This document shows positions 1-8,700 of a stretch of 64,000 nucleotides of DNA, in pieces. Source of the DNA: an uncultured Lachnospiraceae bacterium (lineage in GTDB: Bacteria; Bacillota; Clostridia; Lachnospirales; Lachnospiraceae); NCBI GenBank assembly GCA_910589265.1, contig CAJUTQ010000012.1, positions 1 to 64,000 on the forward strand, read 5' to 3'. Numbering within the stretch: position 1 is the first letter of the stretch; each line of letters starts with the position of its first letter. The translations under genes were made by a program, and so were the position numbers. The notes under the pieces are model-generated. The model had not been told where the DNA came from. It did no database searches and saw only the letters and a program-made list of their open reading frames with translations.

Positions 1-208
1 AGAACTCCGGTTTCTTAAGTGTATATAACTTTTCCCAACAAGTGAGAATTGTATCCTGAAGAGCATCTGCAGCATCTTCTTCATTCATTAGAATTGCAAT
101 GGCAGTTCTATACATATCCTTCATATATAACTGCATTAGTTGGGTAAATGCGTCTTTATCATGCCTTTGCGCTTTCTTTACAAAAAACTTTGTTTCCATT
201 CTTTTCAT
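1..208 (-). CDS. ECF-type RNA polymerase sigma factor, N-terminal part
   Basis: Runs off the left edge; only about 69 N-terminal residues are visible. The protein starts MKRMETKFFVKKAQRH and continues with the region-2 pattern FTQLMQLYMKDMYRTA and then DAADALQDTILTCWEKL, which is typical of sigma-70 region 2 of ECF factors. The ATG at 208 is preferred because AGGAGA lies 6-7 nt upstream. An in-frame ATG at 199 is possible but has a poorer site. The anti-sigma partner, if any, lies outside the window. The family call is strong; the regulon is unknown. Confidence 0.85.
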   Translation of the reverse strand, partial: MKRMETKFFVKKAQRHDKDAFTQLMQLYMKDMYRTAIAILMNEEDAADALQDTILTCWEKLYTLKKPEF

Positions 209-400
209 TAACTTTCTCCTACGCGCGTATGATGGTAAAACAAACAAGCGTCCTTCCTTTGTTTTACCATCATTAGACGTCAGATATTGTCTTTTGGTTT
301 CAAAATATTTATTACTCTTTTTTGTTTCTCAAGTTACCTCAATTTATATATATCGGAACCATACAATTTTATCGAACATGTTCAGATTTTGCGCTTATGA

Positions 401-984
401 ATGATTGAGTGTTTGGCTGTACATAAATATATGAACATAAAACCCCATAAAGCATTTGAGAATAAGCTAAAACAGAATTTTACTAGGGACAAAGTCAACT
501 GGAAATGGTGCACTGATTGCACATGGCTCTTCCTAGAGAATCATGATGTGCACTACAATTGCATAATCATAGACCTACACGACCGAAGTGTTATTGCAAG
601 CATTACAGATCCCAGCATTACCAGCGATCTTGTCATACGTACCTTAACCTTACAGAAAGCATTGGACTCACAGCCTAAAATAACGGGTGGGCTGATTCTC
701 CATATTGATCAGGGATCACAGTTCACCGAAAAGCATTTGTTGAATTCTGTGAATTAGTTCATGTAACACAGAGTATGAGCAAGGCTGGATATCCATATGA
801 CAATGCCCCGATGGAGCTTTATTTCAATACTTTGAAAAACGAGTGTACAAACCTTAATGAATTTAAGATAGAGGAGGCCCTCTATCAAAAAGTAGAGGAA
901 TTTGCGTATGTTGAGTACAATGATGTATGCCCACATAGTTTCAATAGTTATGCTACCTCACATGAAGCAAGGGTAATTGCATAA
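401..984 (+). pseudogene. IS3-family transposase OrfB (rve integrase), frameshifted remnant
   Basis: Two reading frames together give an IS3/IS150-type integrase core. The first (to 757) holds WCTDCTWLF with the first Asp and LILHIDQGSQF with the second Asp. The second (from about 735 to 984) holds MSKAGYPYDNAPMELYFNTLKNE with the catalytic Glu. The frame shifts around 725-740. There is no OrfA and no N-terminal HTH region, and no convincing terminal inverted repeats were seen. The element is therefore dead. The family assignment is sure; exact element ends are not. Confidence 0.85.
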
Positions 985-1078
985 TGGAATAAGGATATTT
1001 ATTAGACAAAAGTGTTACAAAAAAGCTTGACCATAACATTATTATACTTATCTGTTCTTATCAGTAACCGCATAGGAA

Positions 1079-1294
1079 CTATACATCTGCATGAGATTGG
1101 ACTTTATAAAAATCTTGTCTTGAACCGAAGCCGCCCGATTCTGTCAACGTAACACTAACAAATTTTTCAAAATATTTCTCTCCCCTAATATCGCCAGCAA
1201 AATCTCTTTCTCCCCATATTGAATTCAGCCCCTTTTTTACGTATAATCTACCCATAGAAAGAAACACTTTTTTTATAGACCCTGATGTATCCAT
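1079..1294 (-). pseudogene. Possible unidentified coding remnant
   Basis: The minus strand is open for about 72 codons with protein-like composition (for example GLNSIWGERDFAGDIRG and YFEKFVSVTLTESGGFG) and ends at a stop near 1079. There is no ribosome site at the possible ATG at 1294, and the upstream part of the same frame looks unlike protein. I do not recognise the family. It may be the tail of a lost gene between the IS3 wreck and the NTF2-like gene, or a chance open frame. Confidence 0.25.
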
Positions 1295-1429
1295 GCTCGA
1301 AGCAATGTTGGAAGATGCGAGGAGCAAAGTTATGGCATTCACCCAAAAACTGTTCACATACAGAAAACCCGCAAACACTGATTTTTAATATGTTTTTTGA
1401 TACAATGAAAAAAGAGGAGGCTAATAGAT

Positions 1430-1786
1430 ATGTTAAGACCAAAAGAGATAGTCCAATTATGGGTAAATGCTTTTCATTGTCATGATGTAGAAGCAATTGT
1501 GGGTTTATATCATGACAACGCAACGAATCACCAAGTAGCCAATGAGCCAGTGATAGGAATTGAGGCAATTAAAGAGATGTTTATAGCGGAATTTTCCACA
1601 GCAGATATGACAGCTATTGTAGAAAACATATTTGAAGATGGAGAATGGGCAATTCTGGAATGGCGTGATCCATTGGGACTGAGAGGATGTGGTTTTTTCC
1701 ATGTGGTGAATGGGAAAATTCTGTTTCAGCGGGGTTATTGGGATAAACTTTCATTTTTGAAACAGCACAATCTTTTGATAGAATAA
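1430..1786 (+). CDS. SnoaL/NTF2-like fold protein
   Basis: 118 aa, the usual length of a single SnoaL-like (nuclear transport factor 2 fold) domain. Visible hallmarks are the start LRPKEIVQLWVNAFHCHDVEAIVGLYHDNA, read as two adjoining pieces LRPKEIVQLWVNAF and HCHDVEAIVGLYHDNA, then the VIGIEAIKEMF helix and the strand EWAILEWRDPLGLRGCGFF. Such proteins are small cytoplasmic enzymes or ligand-binding proteins; no substrate can be assigned. GAGGAG lies about 10 nt before the ATG. The next gene, a broken methyltransferase, begins 2 nt after the stop, so the two were probably an operon. Confidence 0.8.
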   Translation: MLRPKEIVQLWVNAFHCHDVEAIVGLYHDNATNHQVANEPVIGIEAIKEMFIAEFSTADMTAIVENIFEDGEWAILEWRDPLGLRGCGFFHVVNGKILFQRGYWDKLSFLKQHNLLIE

Positions 1787-1787
1787 A

Positions 1788-2108
1788 ATGAGAGGATATA
1801 AAAATGAAAGAGCTAAGGAAGGTAAAGCAATATGGAATCAAAATGGAGAATGATGGGATAATGCAATGGGTGATGAATCTAATGATTTTCACAGAGAAGT
1901 AGTCCGGCCCAAAGTCACAGAACTTTTGAATCCCAATCCTACCGATAATATTTTGGATATTGCTTGTGTAAATGGAAATTATTCTACATACTTTGCTGTA
2001 AAAGGTGTTTCAGTTGTTGGGTTTGATTACAGCGAAAAAATGATTAAGCTTGCAAAAAAGCAGAATGAGGAAAGCTACATTATAGAAATCATTTTACGAA
2101 CTGGTTAA
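1788..2108 (+). pseudogene. Class I SAM-dependent methyltransferase, nonsense-broken and truncated
   Basis: From the ATG at 1788 one frame reads IWNQNGE, a TGA at 1851-1853, then WDNAMGDESNDFHREVV and ILDIACVNGNYSTYFA, the SAM-binding motif I, followed by GFDYSEKMIKLAKK (motif II). Relatives normally have two Trp residues at the stop position, so a TGG has become TGA. The frame ends after about 106 codons, where a full enzyme needs about 240, so the C-terminal two thirds is also lost. An internal start at 1866 would skip the stop but still give a truncated protein. Confidence 0.85.
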
Positions 2109-2702
2109 TTTTATTTATCTCAATAAGAGGAATAGCACAACAAGATAAAGATAGCGCTTAATTTGATACGGATAAAGTATTGAAGTACTCATATTTCCAT
2201 ATACATACTTCCTTATCTTTACATATTTTATTAAAACTAGGAAAACGTATTTTTTATTTAAACATATGAAATGAAAAAAGTAAGAAGCAAAAAAAATATA
2301 GCGTAGAATTTGGAAAAGTTAAAATGTGAACGTGAAATGAGCAGAATGTTTTTTATAATAAGTGTACAAGAGACAGTTAAAAAAGTAACTTAATGAATCC
2401 ATAGCCTTTTTGACTATGTAGTTTTAAACTGGGTGGGACAAAAAAGGCTTTATGATAGTAGTTGGACTGTACACCTTAGACGATGCTATATGAGGAGAGA
2501 GTGCATTTTGAATGAAGAAAACTTTACAGATACAGAGGTTTTTGGAATGAGATCGGGATGAGGATTATAGGCAATATGTTATCAAGAGAACTTAAGATAG
2601 CAGGACAAAGATATGGATAAAATATGAAAAAATAAAAAAATAGTGTATAATAGTATTCAAGATGAGCCAAGTAAGTTTGGTTATCGGAAAGGGGATTGGA
2701 AA
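2109..2702. other. Intergenic stretch, nothing recognised
   Basis: About 590 bases of very A+T-rich DNA between the broken methyltransferase and the small gene at 2703. No open frame with protein-like composition, RNA gene or repeat was seen. A TATAAT at 2646-2651 could be the -10 element for the 2703 gene, but its -35 region is poor. Confidence 0.4.
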
Positions 2703-2849
2703 ATGGAGGTATTAAAAGCAATGACAGCAAGAGAAGTATTAAACCTTATTGAATGGCTGAAGGCTAAAAATTTTACAAATGATGATATTGTAGATTGCAT
2801 TGAGTTTGTAGAGGGAAAAAAGAAAGAGAAAGAAGGAAAAGAGGAATAA
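2703..2849 (+). CDS. Small 48-aa hypothetical protein
   Basis: Encodes MEVLKAMTAREVLNLIEWL followed by an acidic helix and a Lys/Glu-rich tail (GKKKEKEGKEE). The ATG at 2703 follows AAAGGGG by 7-8 nt and is preferred over an upstream in-frame codon at 2643. It has a candidate -10 box at 2646 and is directly followed by a strong terminator, so it looks like a real monocistronic gene. No membrane segment. The function is unknown; the amphipathic helix suggests a protein-binding peptide, which is only an inference. Confidence 0.6.
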   Translation: MEVLKAMTAREVLNLIEWLKAKNFTNDDIVDCIEFVEGKKKEKEGKEE

Positions 2850-2850
2850 G

Positions 2851-2888
2851 AGAAAGGGAGCGGGACTTGTCACCGCTCTTTCTTTTTT
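2851..2888 (+). terminator. Rho-independent terminator of the 48-aa gene
   Basis: Stem arms 2851-2863 (AGAAAGGGAGCGG) and 2873-2883 (CCGCTCTTTCT) with a GG bulge, then a T run. It starts right after the stop codon of the small gene. Confidence 0.8.
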
Positions 2889-2992
2889 CATAGGAAAGAC
2901 ATGGTTATTATGAAGAATGAAATAGAGGGGTTTTCCTATAAAAGAAAAAAGATATGTACAGGGATACATGAGGGAAGGAATGACTGTCCAAT

Positions 2993-3087
2993 GTGCATCC
3001 AGTACAGCAAAGAGTGAACGTCCCTCAAGATAGAGGGGGATCGGATGTGGGCTTGTCCATTTTGGCCCAAAGGAAAGTTGTTGATAT
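2993..3087. repeat. Structured intergenic element, copy A
   Basis: About 95 nt closely related to 50184-50287. Shared blocks are CAGCAAAG, GTCCCTCA with a nearby GAGGG/GAGAGG, and ATGTGGGCTTG followed by TCCATTTTG here and CCCACTTTG in copy B. Two small hairpins are possible in both copies: CCCTC/GAGGG, and GTGGGC/GTCCAT here, which becomes GTGGGC/GCCCAC in copy B. It lies between a terminator and the ter locus. It could be a conserved RNA or a small mobile repeat; I match it to no known riboswitch. Confidence 0.55.
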
Positions 3088-3285
3088 ATACCAGCAATTT
3101 TTAGCTCATATTATTTAATAGGAACAGGATATTTTGATGAAAATAGCTTGTCTAAAACAAAGGATTGAAATATAATTACTATTAGATTTATTTATATTCT
3201 TTATCATGATTTTTTCAAAAGGAGAGAAAGCATTGTTTCTTTCAGTTTCTCTGTGATAGTAAAAACATAAAGTGAGGGATTAGGC

Positions 3286-4386
3286 ATGGAATACGTTGAG
3301 AATGATCTAGTAAGAGTTGCAAAGAGAGAAAAAAATACAAAGCGAAATTATGTGGTGGTGAATCCTTTGCAAGGGAAACATATTCCCGTTAGTCCATCAA
3401 TGGCGTTAAAGCTTTTTACTCGTTTAGCAGATAGTTTTCGAAGGGAGTATACAGGGGAAAATCTTCTGCTTATTGGTTTTGCTGAGACTGCAACGGCTAT
3501 TGGCGCCCAGGCAGCAGTATCCTTGGGAACAAAATACATCCAAACGACGAGAGAAGTAATTCCCGATTTGGAGTATTTGGTATTCTCAGAAGAACACAGT
3601 CATGCAACAGAGCAGAAACTGGTGAAAAAGGATATAGATGGAGTTGTACCAAAGACAGATAGAATTGTTTTTATTGAGGATGAAGTGACGACTGGCAAGA
3701 CAATTTTAAATATCATAGCTATTCTTGAAAAATTGTATCCAGATCAGCTCTCATTTTCAGTGGCATCCCTTTTAAATGGTATGTCAGATAAAAATTTGCA
3801 GGTATTTGAGCAGAAAGGAATAAGGATTCATTATCTTGTAAAGACAGAACATGATACTTTTTGTGATAGAGCCAAAGAATTTGCAGGCAATGGACTTTAT
3901 TATAAATCTATGAAAAAAGAAAGGAAACATGTATCTGTACTAGAAGTAAAAAATAAAATGAATGCCCAAAGGCTGGTAGATGCTTTGCTGTATGAAAAAG
4001 CTTGTGAAGGTTTATGGAATGCAGTTCATCAAAGGATAGGCAGTATTTCAAACAAAAATATTCTTGTCATTGGAACAGAAGAGTTTATGTATCCAGCATT
4101 ATTTATTGGTAAAAAATTGGAGGAATTAAGTAATCAAGTCTTCTGTCATTCAACAACGAGGAGTCCTATTGTCGTTAGCTTGGAAAAGGATTATCCCCTT
4201 CACAGCAGGTATGAGCTAAAAAGTCTATATGACAGTGAGAGAAGAACGTTTTTATATGATATTGGCAAATATGACAAAGTGTTTGTCGTGACAGACGCAC
4301 CAAAAGAGGAGACAGAAGGAGTCCATACTTTGCTCAGTGCTCTTGGCGCTCAAAATGATCATATTACATTAATAAGGTGGTGCTAA
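3286..4386 (+). CDS. TRSP-type phosphoribosyltransferase of the ter biosynthetic module
   Basis: 366 aa. The PRTase domain has the PRPP-binding signature IVFIEDEVTTGKT at about residues 127-139, preceded by the hydrophobic strand NLLLIGFAETATAIG. The C-terminal third carries a Rossmann-like part with the TTRSPI motif that names the TRSP domain. Such PRTases occur in tellurium-resistance loci, where they are proposed to help make a nucleoside-like metabolite from PRPP; the product is not known. It is the first plus-strand gene of the locus, begins at ATG after GTGAGGG, and ends 1 nt before the next gene, so the two are translationally linked. Confidence 0.85.
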   Translation: MEYVENDLVRVAKREKNTKRNYVVVNPLQGKHIPVSPSMALKLFTRLADSFRREYTGENLLLIGFAETATAIGAQAAVSLGTKYIQTTREVIPDLEYLVFSEEHSHATEQKLVKKDIDGVVPKTDRIVFIEDEVTTGKTILNIIAILEKLYPDQLSFSVASLLNGMSDKNLQVFEQKGIRIHYLVKTEHDTFCDRAKEFAGNGLYYKSMKKERKHVSVLEVKNKMNAQRLVDALLYEKACEGLWNAVHQRIGSISNKNILVIGTEEFMYPALFIGKKLEELSNQVFCHSTTRSPIVVSLEKDYPLHSRYELKSLYDSERRTFLYDIGKYDKVFVVTDAPKEETEGVHTLLSALGAQNDHITLIRWC

Positions 4387-4387
4387 C

Positions 4388-5437
4388 TTGAGAAGTACAT
4401 ATTCGGAGGATGATGTTATCCTTCTTTTGAAAGATATTACAGGGATGGTTGAGCCAAAGTCTACAGAGGAGAGAGAGAAATTAATTCAGTCGGGAAAACA
4501 TTATAGTGAAATGCTTCCTATCGAGTATATACCTACAGACAAATATATGCAGGTGTACAACGAAGCATTAAAGAATTATGCTAGACCTGTTGCAAAGGCG
4601 GTTGGCAGTCTGGCCTACAAAGTAATAAAACATAGAGGTAAAGACGTTGTCCTTGTTTCCCTGGCAAGGGCCGGGATTCCAATAGGAATTCTTCTGAAAA
4701 GATACATAAAGAAAAAGTACCATATGGATGTCCCTCATTACTCTATTTCCATAATAAGGGGTAGAGGCATTGATGACAATGCTATGAAATATTTAATGGA
4801 TCATTATAAACCAGCACAATTACTCTTTGTGGACGGATGGATTGGCAAGGGGGCTATTCTCAATGAGCTAAAAAAAGATATTGCTTCCTATGAGGGGGTA
4901 TCTTCTGAGATTGCAGTAATAGCAGACCCTGCTAATGTGACAGAACTTTGTGGAACCCATGAGGATATTCTTATTCCAAGTTCTTGTTTAAATAGTACTG
5001 TTTCAGGACTAGTAAGCCGTACATTTTTGAGAAATGATATTATTAAAGAAAAAGATTTTCATGGGGCTGTGTACTATGAGGAGCTGAAAGATTCCGATTT
5101 ATCCTATGAATTTATTTATGCAATTGAAAAAGAATTTTCTATGGAAAATAGGAATGATAGCTATAAGGTCCATGGGAAGGGAATGGATGAAGTTATTGAG
5201 ATAGGGAGAGCATTTGGCGTAAAGGATATAAATCTTATTAAGCCTGGAATAGGAGAAGCTACCCGAGTATTACTAAGACGAATTCCATGGAAGGTGCTTA
5301 TAGATGAACGGTTCAAAGAAGATCCCCAGCTTGACCATCTTGTCAGGTTAGCAGAGGAAAAAAAGGTCCCAGTGGAATACTATCCACTGAAACATTACAA
5401 ATGCTGTGGAATTATCAAAAACATTGCGGATGCATAG
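4388..5437 (+). CDS. StiP-like (PRTase-fold / PELOTA) protein of the ter locus
   Basis: 349 aa, TTG start one nucleotide after the preceding stop. The N-terminal two thirds matches the family called cysteine protease StiP in databases but is a PRTase-like fold in the ter literature: LARAGIPIG at about 92-100 and LLFVDGWIGKGAILNEL at about 145-161 in the PRPP-loop position. The C-terminal 90 residues (YKVHGKGMDEVIEIGRA, KPGIGEATRVLLRR, HLVRLAEEKKVPVEYYP) look like the PELOTA RNA-binding domain. It probably works with the preceding PRTase on an RNA-linked or nucleoside substrate. The protease label should be doubted. Confidence 0.8.
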   Translation: MRSTYSEDDVILLLKDITGMVEPKSTEEREKLIQSGKHYSEMLPIEYIPTDKYMQVYNEALKNYARPVAKAVGSLAYKVIKHRGKDVVLVSLARAGIPIGILLKRYIKKKYHMDVPHYSISIIRGRGIDDNAMKYLMDHYKPAQLLFVDGWIGKGAILNELKKDIASYEGVSSEIAVIADPANVTELCGTHEDILIPSSCLNSTVSGLVSRTFLRNDIIKEKDFHGAVYYEELKDSDLSYEFIYAIEKEFSMENRNDSYKVHGKGMDEVIEIGRAFGVKDINLIKPGIGEATRVLLRRIPWKVLIDERFKEDPQLDHLVRLAEEKKVPVEYYPLKHYKCCGIIKNIADA

Positions 5438-5504
5438 GAAATTTGACAATGGTTAGAGCGTCCTTCAATCAAAAAGAGAAGCTGGAGGGATTCAATCCCC
5501 TTAC

Positions 5505-6467
5505 TCAATGTTTTATACCAAAGGCTTCTGCTAAGTAGAGGGTTTGCTGGGCCCAATGACTGTGTGTCTTATATTCATTCATTCTTTCTTTAGCCAGATT
5601 ACTTGAGACAAATGTATTGGAATGTTGATTCCATTCTAAGATGGACTTAGCATCATGAAAATCATTTTCACATACTTTGTATGCCTCGTTTACTACAGGA
5701 ATCTGATTTGGATGAATGACTGTTTTTCCAATGAATCCACAAAGTTTATCATCATAAATTTCCTGTATTAAGCCTTCCTCCCAATGATAACCAGAGTAGT
5801 ATTCCCACACAGGTCCTGAGATTACATAATCCATACCATATACAGTGACAATATCCGAAAAGATATTTGAAATAGGTTTGATTTTATGGATAGACTCATC
5901 AGAATGTCTTCTAAAACCAAACATATGACATAAATCATTTCCGCCAACTCGGATATTTAAGACATGTTCTTCAACTTTAGAAAGAATGTCTTTGAGACGA
6001 TATAAAATATCTATTCTTTTTTGAAGATCAACAATAGAAGAATTTTCGTATATGGGCATCATATAGAGAGGCTTTTTGGTCGATTCATTCCCTTTGATAA
6101 TAGCCTGGATGTACTCGTTAGCATTAGTAATAGTAAATTTGGGTATGATGTAACCAGTAATCATCTTGATGCTTTGGCCAAAGGCTTTGGTGAGGTAGGT
6201 AATCTGTTTTGGATTTCTAACTCGGATGAAAATTTTTGGCAGAAAAAAAGGCTGCCTTTCATAGCGAACGAAAATTTTATTTATGGAATCAATAAGTATT
6301 CTTTCTGCTTCTTCAACAAAGTTGTCATTAATGGTATCTTCTAAACAGAGCGCCAATGAAAAGTTTGTGCCTAATTTTTCTGATGTGATTGAATCAACAA
6401 TGTTGTTTCTGTTGGCTGGGCAATAAAGCAGAGCGCCAACACTATAGTATATAATGCTGTTTTTCAA
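5505..6467 (-). CDS. C-C bond lyase / citrate-lyase-beta-like TIM-barrel enzyme of the ter locus
   Basis: About 320 aa related to HpcH/HpaI aldolase and CitE proteins. Visible signatures are GALLYCPANR near the start, LALCLEDTI (metal/substrate region), IFIRVRNPKQ, and near the end CGFIGKTVIHPNQIPVVNEAY, a lyase hallmark. TTG at 6467 is preferred because AGAGG lies 7 nt upstream and relatives begin near YYSVGALLYCPAN; a TTG at 6506 is also in frame. It is divergent from the protease gene at 6603, with an extended -10 on its own strand. It likely supplies a carbon-carbon cleavage or condensation step to the ter metabolite pathway. Confidence 0.85.
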   Translation of the reverse strand: MKNSIIYYSVGALLYCPANRNNIVDSITSEKLGTNFSLALCLEDTINDNFVEEAERILIDSINKIFVRYERQPFFLPKIFIRVRNPKQITYLTKAFGQSIKMITGYIIPKFTITNANEYIQAIIKGNESTKKPLYMMPIYENSSIVDLQKRIDILYRLKDILSKVEEHVLNIRVGGNDLCHMFGFRRHSDESIHKIKPISNIFSDIVTVYGMDYVISGPVWEYYSGYHWEEGLIQEIYDDKLCGFIGKTVIHPNQIPVVNEAYKVCENDFHDAKSILEWNQHSNTFVSSNLAKERMNEYKTHSHWAQQTLYLAEAFGIKH

Positions 6468-6524
6468 TTCTTGACCTCTTCTCCCTTGGATTTTCTTACT
6501 ATGCAAATGAGCATGTATTTGACT

Positions 6525-6533
6525 ATTATATCA
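6525..6533 (-). promoter_or_regulatory. Extended -10 promoter for the C-C lyase gene
   Basis: On the minus strand the intergenic region reads TGATATAAT, an extended -10 hexamer, about 55 nt before the TTG start. The -35 region is weak. Confidence 0.45.
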
Positions 6534-6602
6534 TATACAAAGAAAAATAGAAAATAGATTTCATGAAAGGAGTATATTTTAATCAAAAAGGCGGTGGACA
6601 TA

Positions 6603-7994
6603 ATGGCTGAAAAAATTATATATAGACATAATGTTATGGATATAACCTCACTGGATACATTTTTTCGTGTAAGGGGAGGATTCAATAATAATATTAGGGA
6701 TGTGTATTTTGTAAGGGCTTTAGGAGAGTGCCATGATTTTTTAGAGAAAATTCAGGAAATAGATAAACGAATGGGAATGGAAAGCTTGAAAGGAAAAATA
6801 AGATATCTTCGAATTGGTGAGCTTTCTAGTATTCCAGGAGAGGATAAAATTCGAATGTATGCCCATATGTATGATCAATGGAAACATAATAAAATTCTTA
6901 TTTTATCCCAGGTAAAAAAGAACGACCTGTTAAATGAGACAATAGCAAAGGCGCTATTAAAAGTAGAAGAGATATACAGGCATTCCAAAAGGAATGTCTC
7001 GGATTCCATTCTCCGCAATTTTTCTATAAAACTTCTTTTCTGGTTAGAAGATAAGGCAGGCCTTTGTTTCCATAACTGGAGCGAAAAATCTTGCATTAAA
7101 ATCCTTTTGGAAAACGTAGTGAAAGAGCAGGAATATATGTTTGGATACTTTTTATCCTTGCTAGGATGTGATGTTCTGCTTTTGGAAAATAGAGGGGATG
7201 TCAACATTCCAGAAGAGATGGAAAAACTTTCAAAGACTATGATTCTTGGAAATTATGGAACGATAAAGCTTTGCCAGTATGTGCCACCTGTTCAAGAAAA
7301 AAGGAGAGACGAGGGTAAACCTTTGATTCAAGTTAGTAAAATTCCTAAGAGGGCTACAGTAGTTGTAAATGATGGAAAAATTCCTTCACCAATTTATAAG
7401 AGGGAAATCCCAGAAGAAAAGTCTTTTGAAGAATTGGCCAAAATGGCCTCGTCCATTGTAATGATTACCGTTCACGGATGGGATGACAATGCTATTGGGA
7501 CTGGTTCGGGAATTATGATTGGAAGAAAAGGATACATACTTACCAATTATCACGTGGTGGAAGGCGGTAAATTCTATTCTGTCAGGATGGAAGATGATGA
7601 AGAAATATATTTTACGAATGAGATTATTAAGTATAATTGGACACTGGACATGGCTGTTATTCGAATCAATAAAGAACTAGAACCTCTTTTCATATATAGG
7701 GGAAGCAAAAAACTTGTAAGAGGCCAGAAAGTTGTAGCAATTGGAAGCCCATTGGGATTATTTAACTCTGTATCTGACGGTATCATCTCTGGCTTTCGGA
7801 AAATAAGAGATACAGATATGATTCAGTTTACAGCGCCTACTTCGCCAGGGAGTTCGGGAGGAGCCGTACTAAATATGTATGGAGAAGTGATTGGCATTAG
7901 TACTGCTGGAATAGATAAAGGTCAAAATATAAACTTGGCTGTAGGATATGAGAATATACTTATGTTTGCAAAAGGATTTTTGGATCATGTCTAA
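6603..7994 (+). CDS. YceG-module / trypsin-like serine protease fusion
   Basis: 463 aa. Residues 1 to about 230 resemble one module of the YceG protein at 8701 (DTFFRVRGGFNNNIRDVYF compares with SDYFAKWKDRQNKEVYFY, and FLSLLGCDVLLLENRGD with ILSNAGCDVVILQYEGD). After a linker, residues about 280-460 form an HtrA/trypsin_2 protease domain with an intact triad: His about 317 in TNYHVVEGG, Asp about 349 in TLDMAVIRI, Ser about 418 in PGSSGGAV. There is no signal peptide, membrane helix or PDZ domain, so it should act in the cytoplasm. The ATG at 6603 follows AAGGCGGTG by 6 nt; a GTG at 6594 is an alternative. Confidence 0.85.
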   Translation: MAEKIIYRHNVMDITSLDTFFRVRGGFNNNIRDVYFVRALGECHDFLEKIQEIDKRMGMESLKGKIRYLRIGELSSIPGEDKIRMYAHMYDQWKHNKILILSQVKKNDLLNETIAKALLKVEEIYRHSKRNVSDSILRNFSIKLLFWLEDKAGLCFHNWSEKSCIKILLENVVKEQEYMFGYFLSLLGCDVLLLENRGDVNIPEEMEKLSKTMILGNYGTIKLCQYVPPVQEKRRDEGKPLIQVSKIPKRATVVVNDGKIPSPIYKREIPEEKSFEELAKMASSIVMITVHGWDDNAIGTGSGIMIGRKGYILTNYHVVEGGKFYSVRMEDDEEIYFTNEIIKYNWTLDMAVIRINKELEPLFIYRGSKKLVRGQKVVAIGSPLGLFNSVSDGIISGFRKIRDTDMIQFTAPTSPGSSGGAVLNMYGEVIGISTAGIDKGQNINLAVGYENILMFAKGFLDHV

Positions 7995-8030
7995 TTGTGT
8001 GACAAAATGTAAACTTTTATACTATTTATC

Positions 8031-8059
8031 TTGATGTTATCATAAGAATATGGTACACT
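8031..8059 (+). promoter_or_regulatory. Promoter of the rhomboid gene
   Basis: TTGATG at 8031-8036, 17-nt spacer, TACACT at 8054-8059, about 36 nt before the ATG. It suggests the rhomboid-YceG-TelA-TerD genes have their own start in addition to any read-through. Confidence 0.55.
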
Positions 8060-8094
8060 TCATTATGCAGAATAGATAGGCGAAGGAGGAAAAT

Positions 8095-8685
8095 ATGAAT
8101 TCAGGTAGCAAAAAGTTACAACTTTCATTTAATTCTCCTGTAATCTTAGTATTTACAATAGCATGTTTTGCAGTGCTTTTCTTGGACAAAGTGACAGGAG
8201 GAATCTCTACAAACGCATTGTTTAGTGTTTACCGCTCATCGTTGTTGAGCCCTTTGACTTATTTTCGATTTTTTGGTCATGTTTTGGGGCATGCTGACTG
8301 GGAGCATTTTATTGGAAACATTATGCTAATACTTGTTGTTGGCTCCCTCCTTGAGGAAAAGTATGGCTCTTTGAATATATTGTTTGTAATTTTATCAACA
8401 GCATTAGTTACGGGAATGATAAATTTTATATTTTTCCCCCATATCCGTCTCCTTGGTGCAAGTGGTGTTGTTTTTGCGTTTATTTTGTTAGCTTCTTTTG
8501 CAAGGGCTAGAGATGGAAAAATACCAGTTACGTTCCTTTTGGTAGCAATGATGTATATTGGAGGACAAATATACGAGGGGATTTTTATTAAGGATAATGT
8601 GTCCAATATCACCCATATTGCTGGTGGCGTTGTCGGTCTAAGCTTAGGATTTATAATGAATAAAAATAAGATGAATAGATATTGA
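8095..8685 (+). CDS. Rhomboid-family intramembrane serine protease
   Basis: 196 aa with about six hydrophobic helices, the core rhomboid size. The active site is complete: HFIGN in helix 2, the GASG serine motif (LLGASGVVFAF, Ser about 123) in helix 4 and NITHIAGGVVG (His about 174) in helix 6. Rhomboids cut membrane proteins inside the bilayer. It follows the YceG-protease fusion by 100 nt and precedes the YceG gene by 15 nt, so a signalling cascade across the membrane is plausible but not shown. GAAGGAGG lies ideally before the ATG. Confidence 0.9.
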   Translation: MNSGSKKLQLSFNSPVILVFTIACFAVLFLDKVTGGISTNALFSVYRSSLLSPLTYFRFFGHVLGHADWEHFIGNIMLILVVGSLLEEKYGSLNILFVILSTALVTGMINFIFFPHIRLLGASGVVFAFILLASFARARDGKIPVTFLLVAMMYIGGQIYEGIFIKDNVSNITHIAGGVVGLSLGFIMNKNKMNRY

Positions 8686-8700
8686 AGGTGAGAATGCTCT

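Noticed and set aside
2993..3087. Known riboswitch (c-di-GMP, cobalamin, TPP, NiCo)
   Set aside because: The consensus cores of these classes are not present in either copy of the element.
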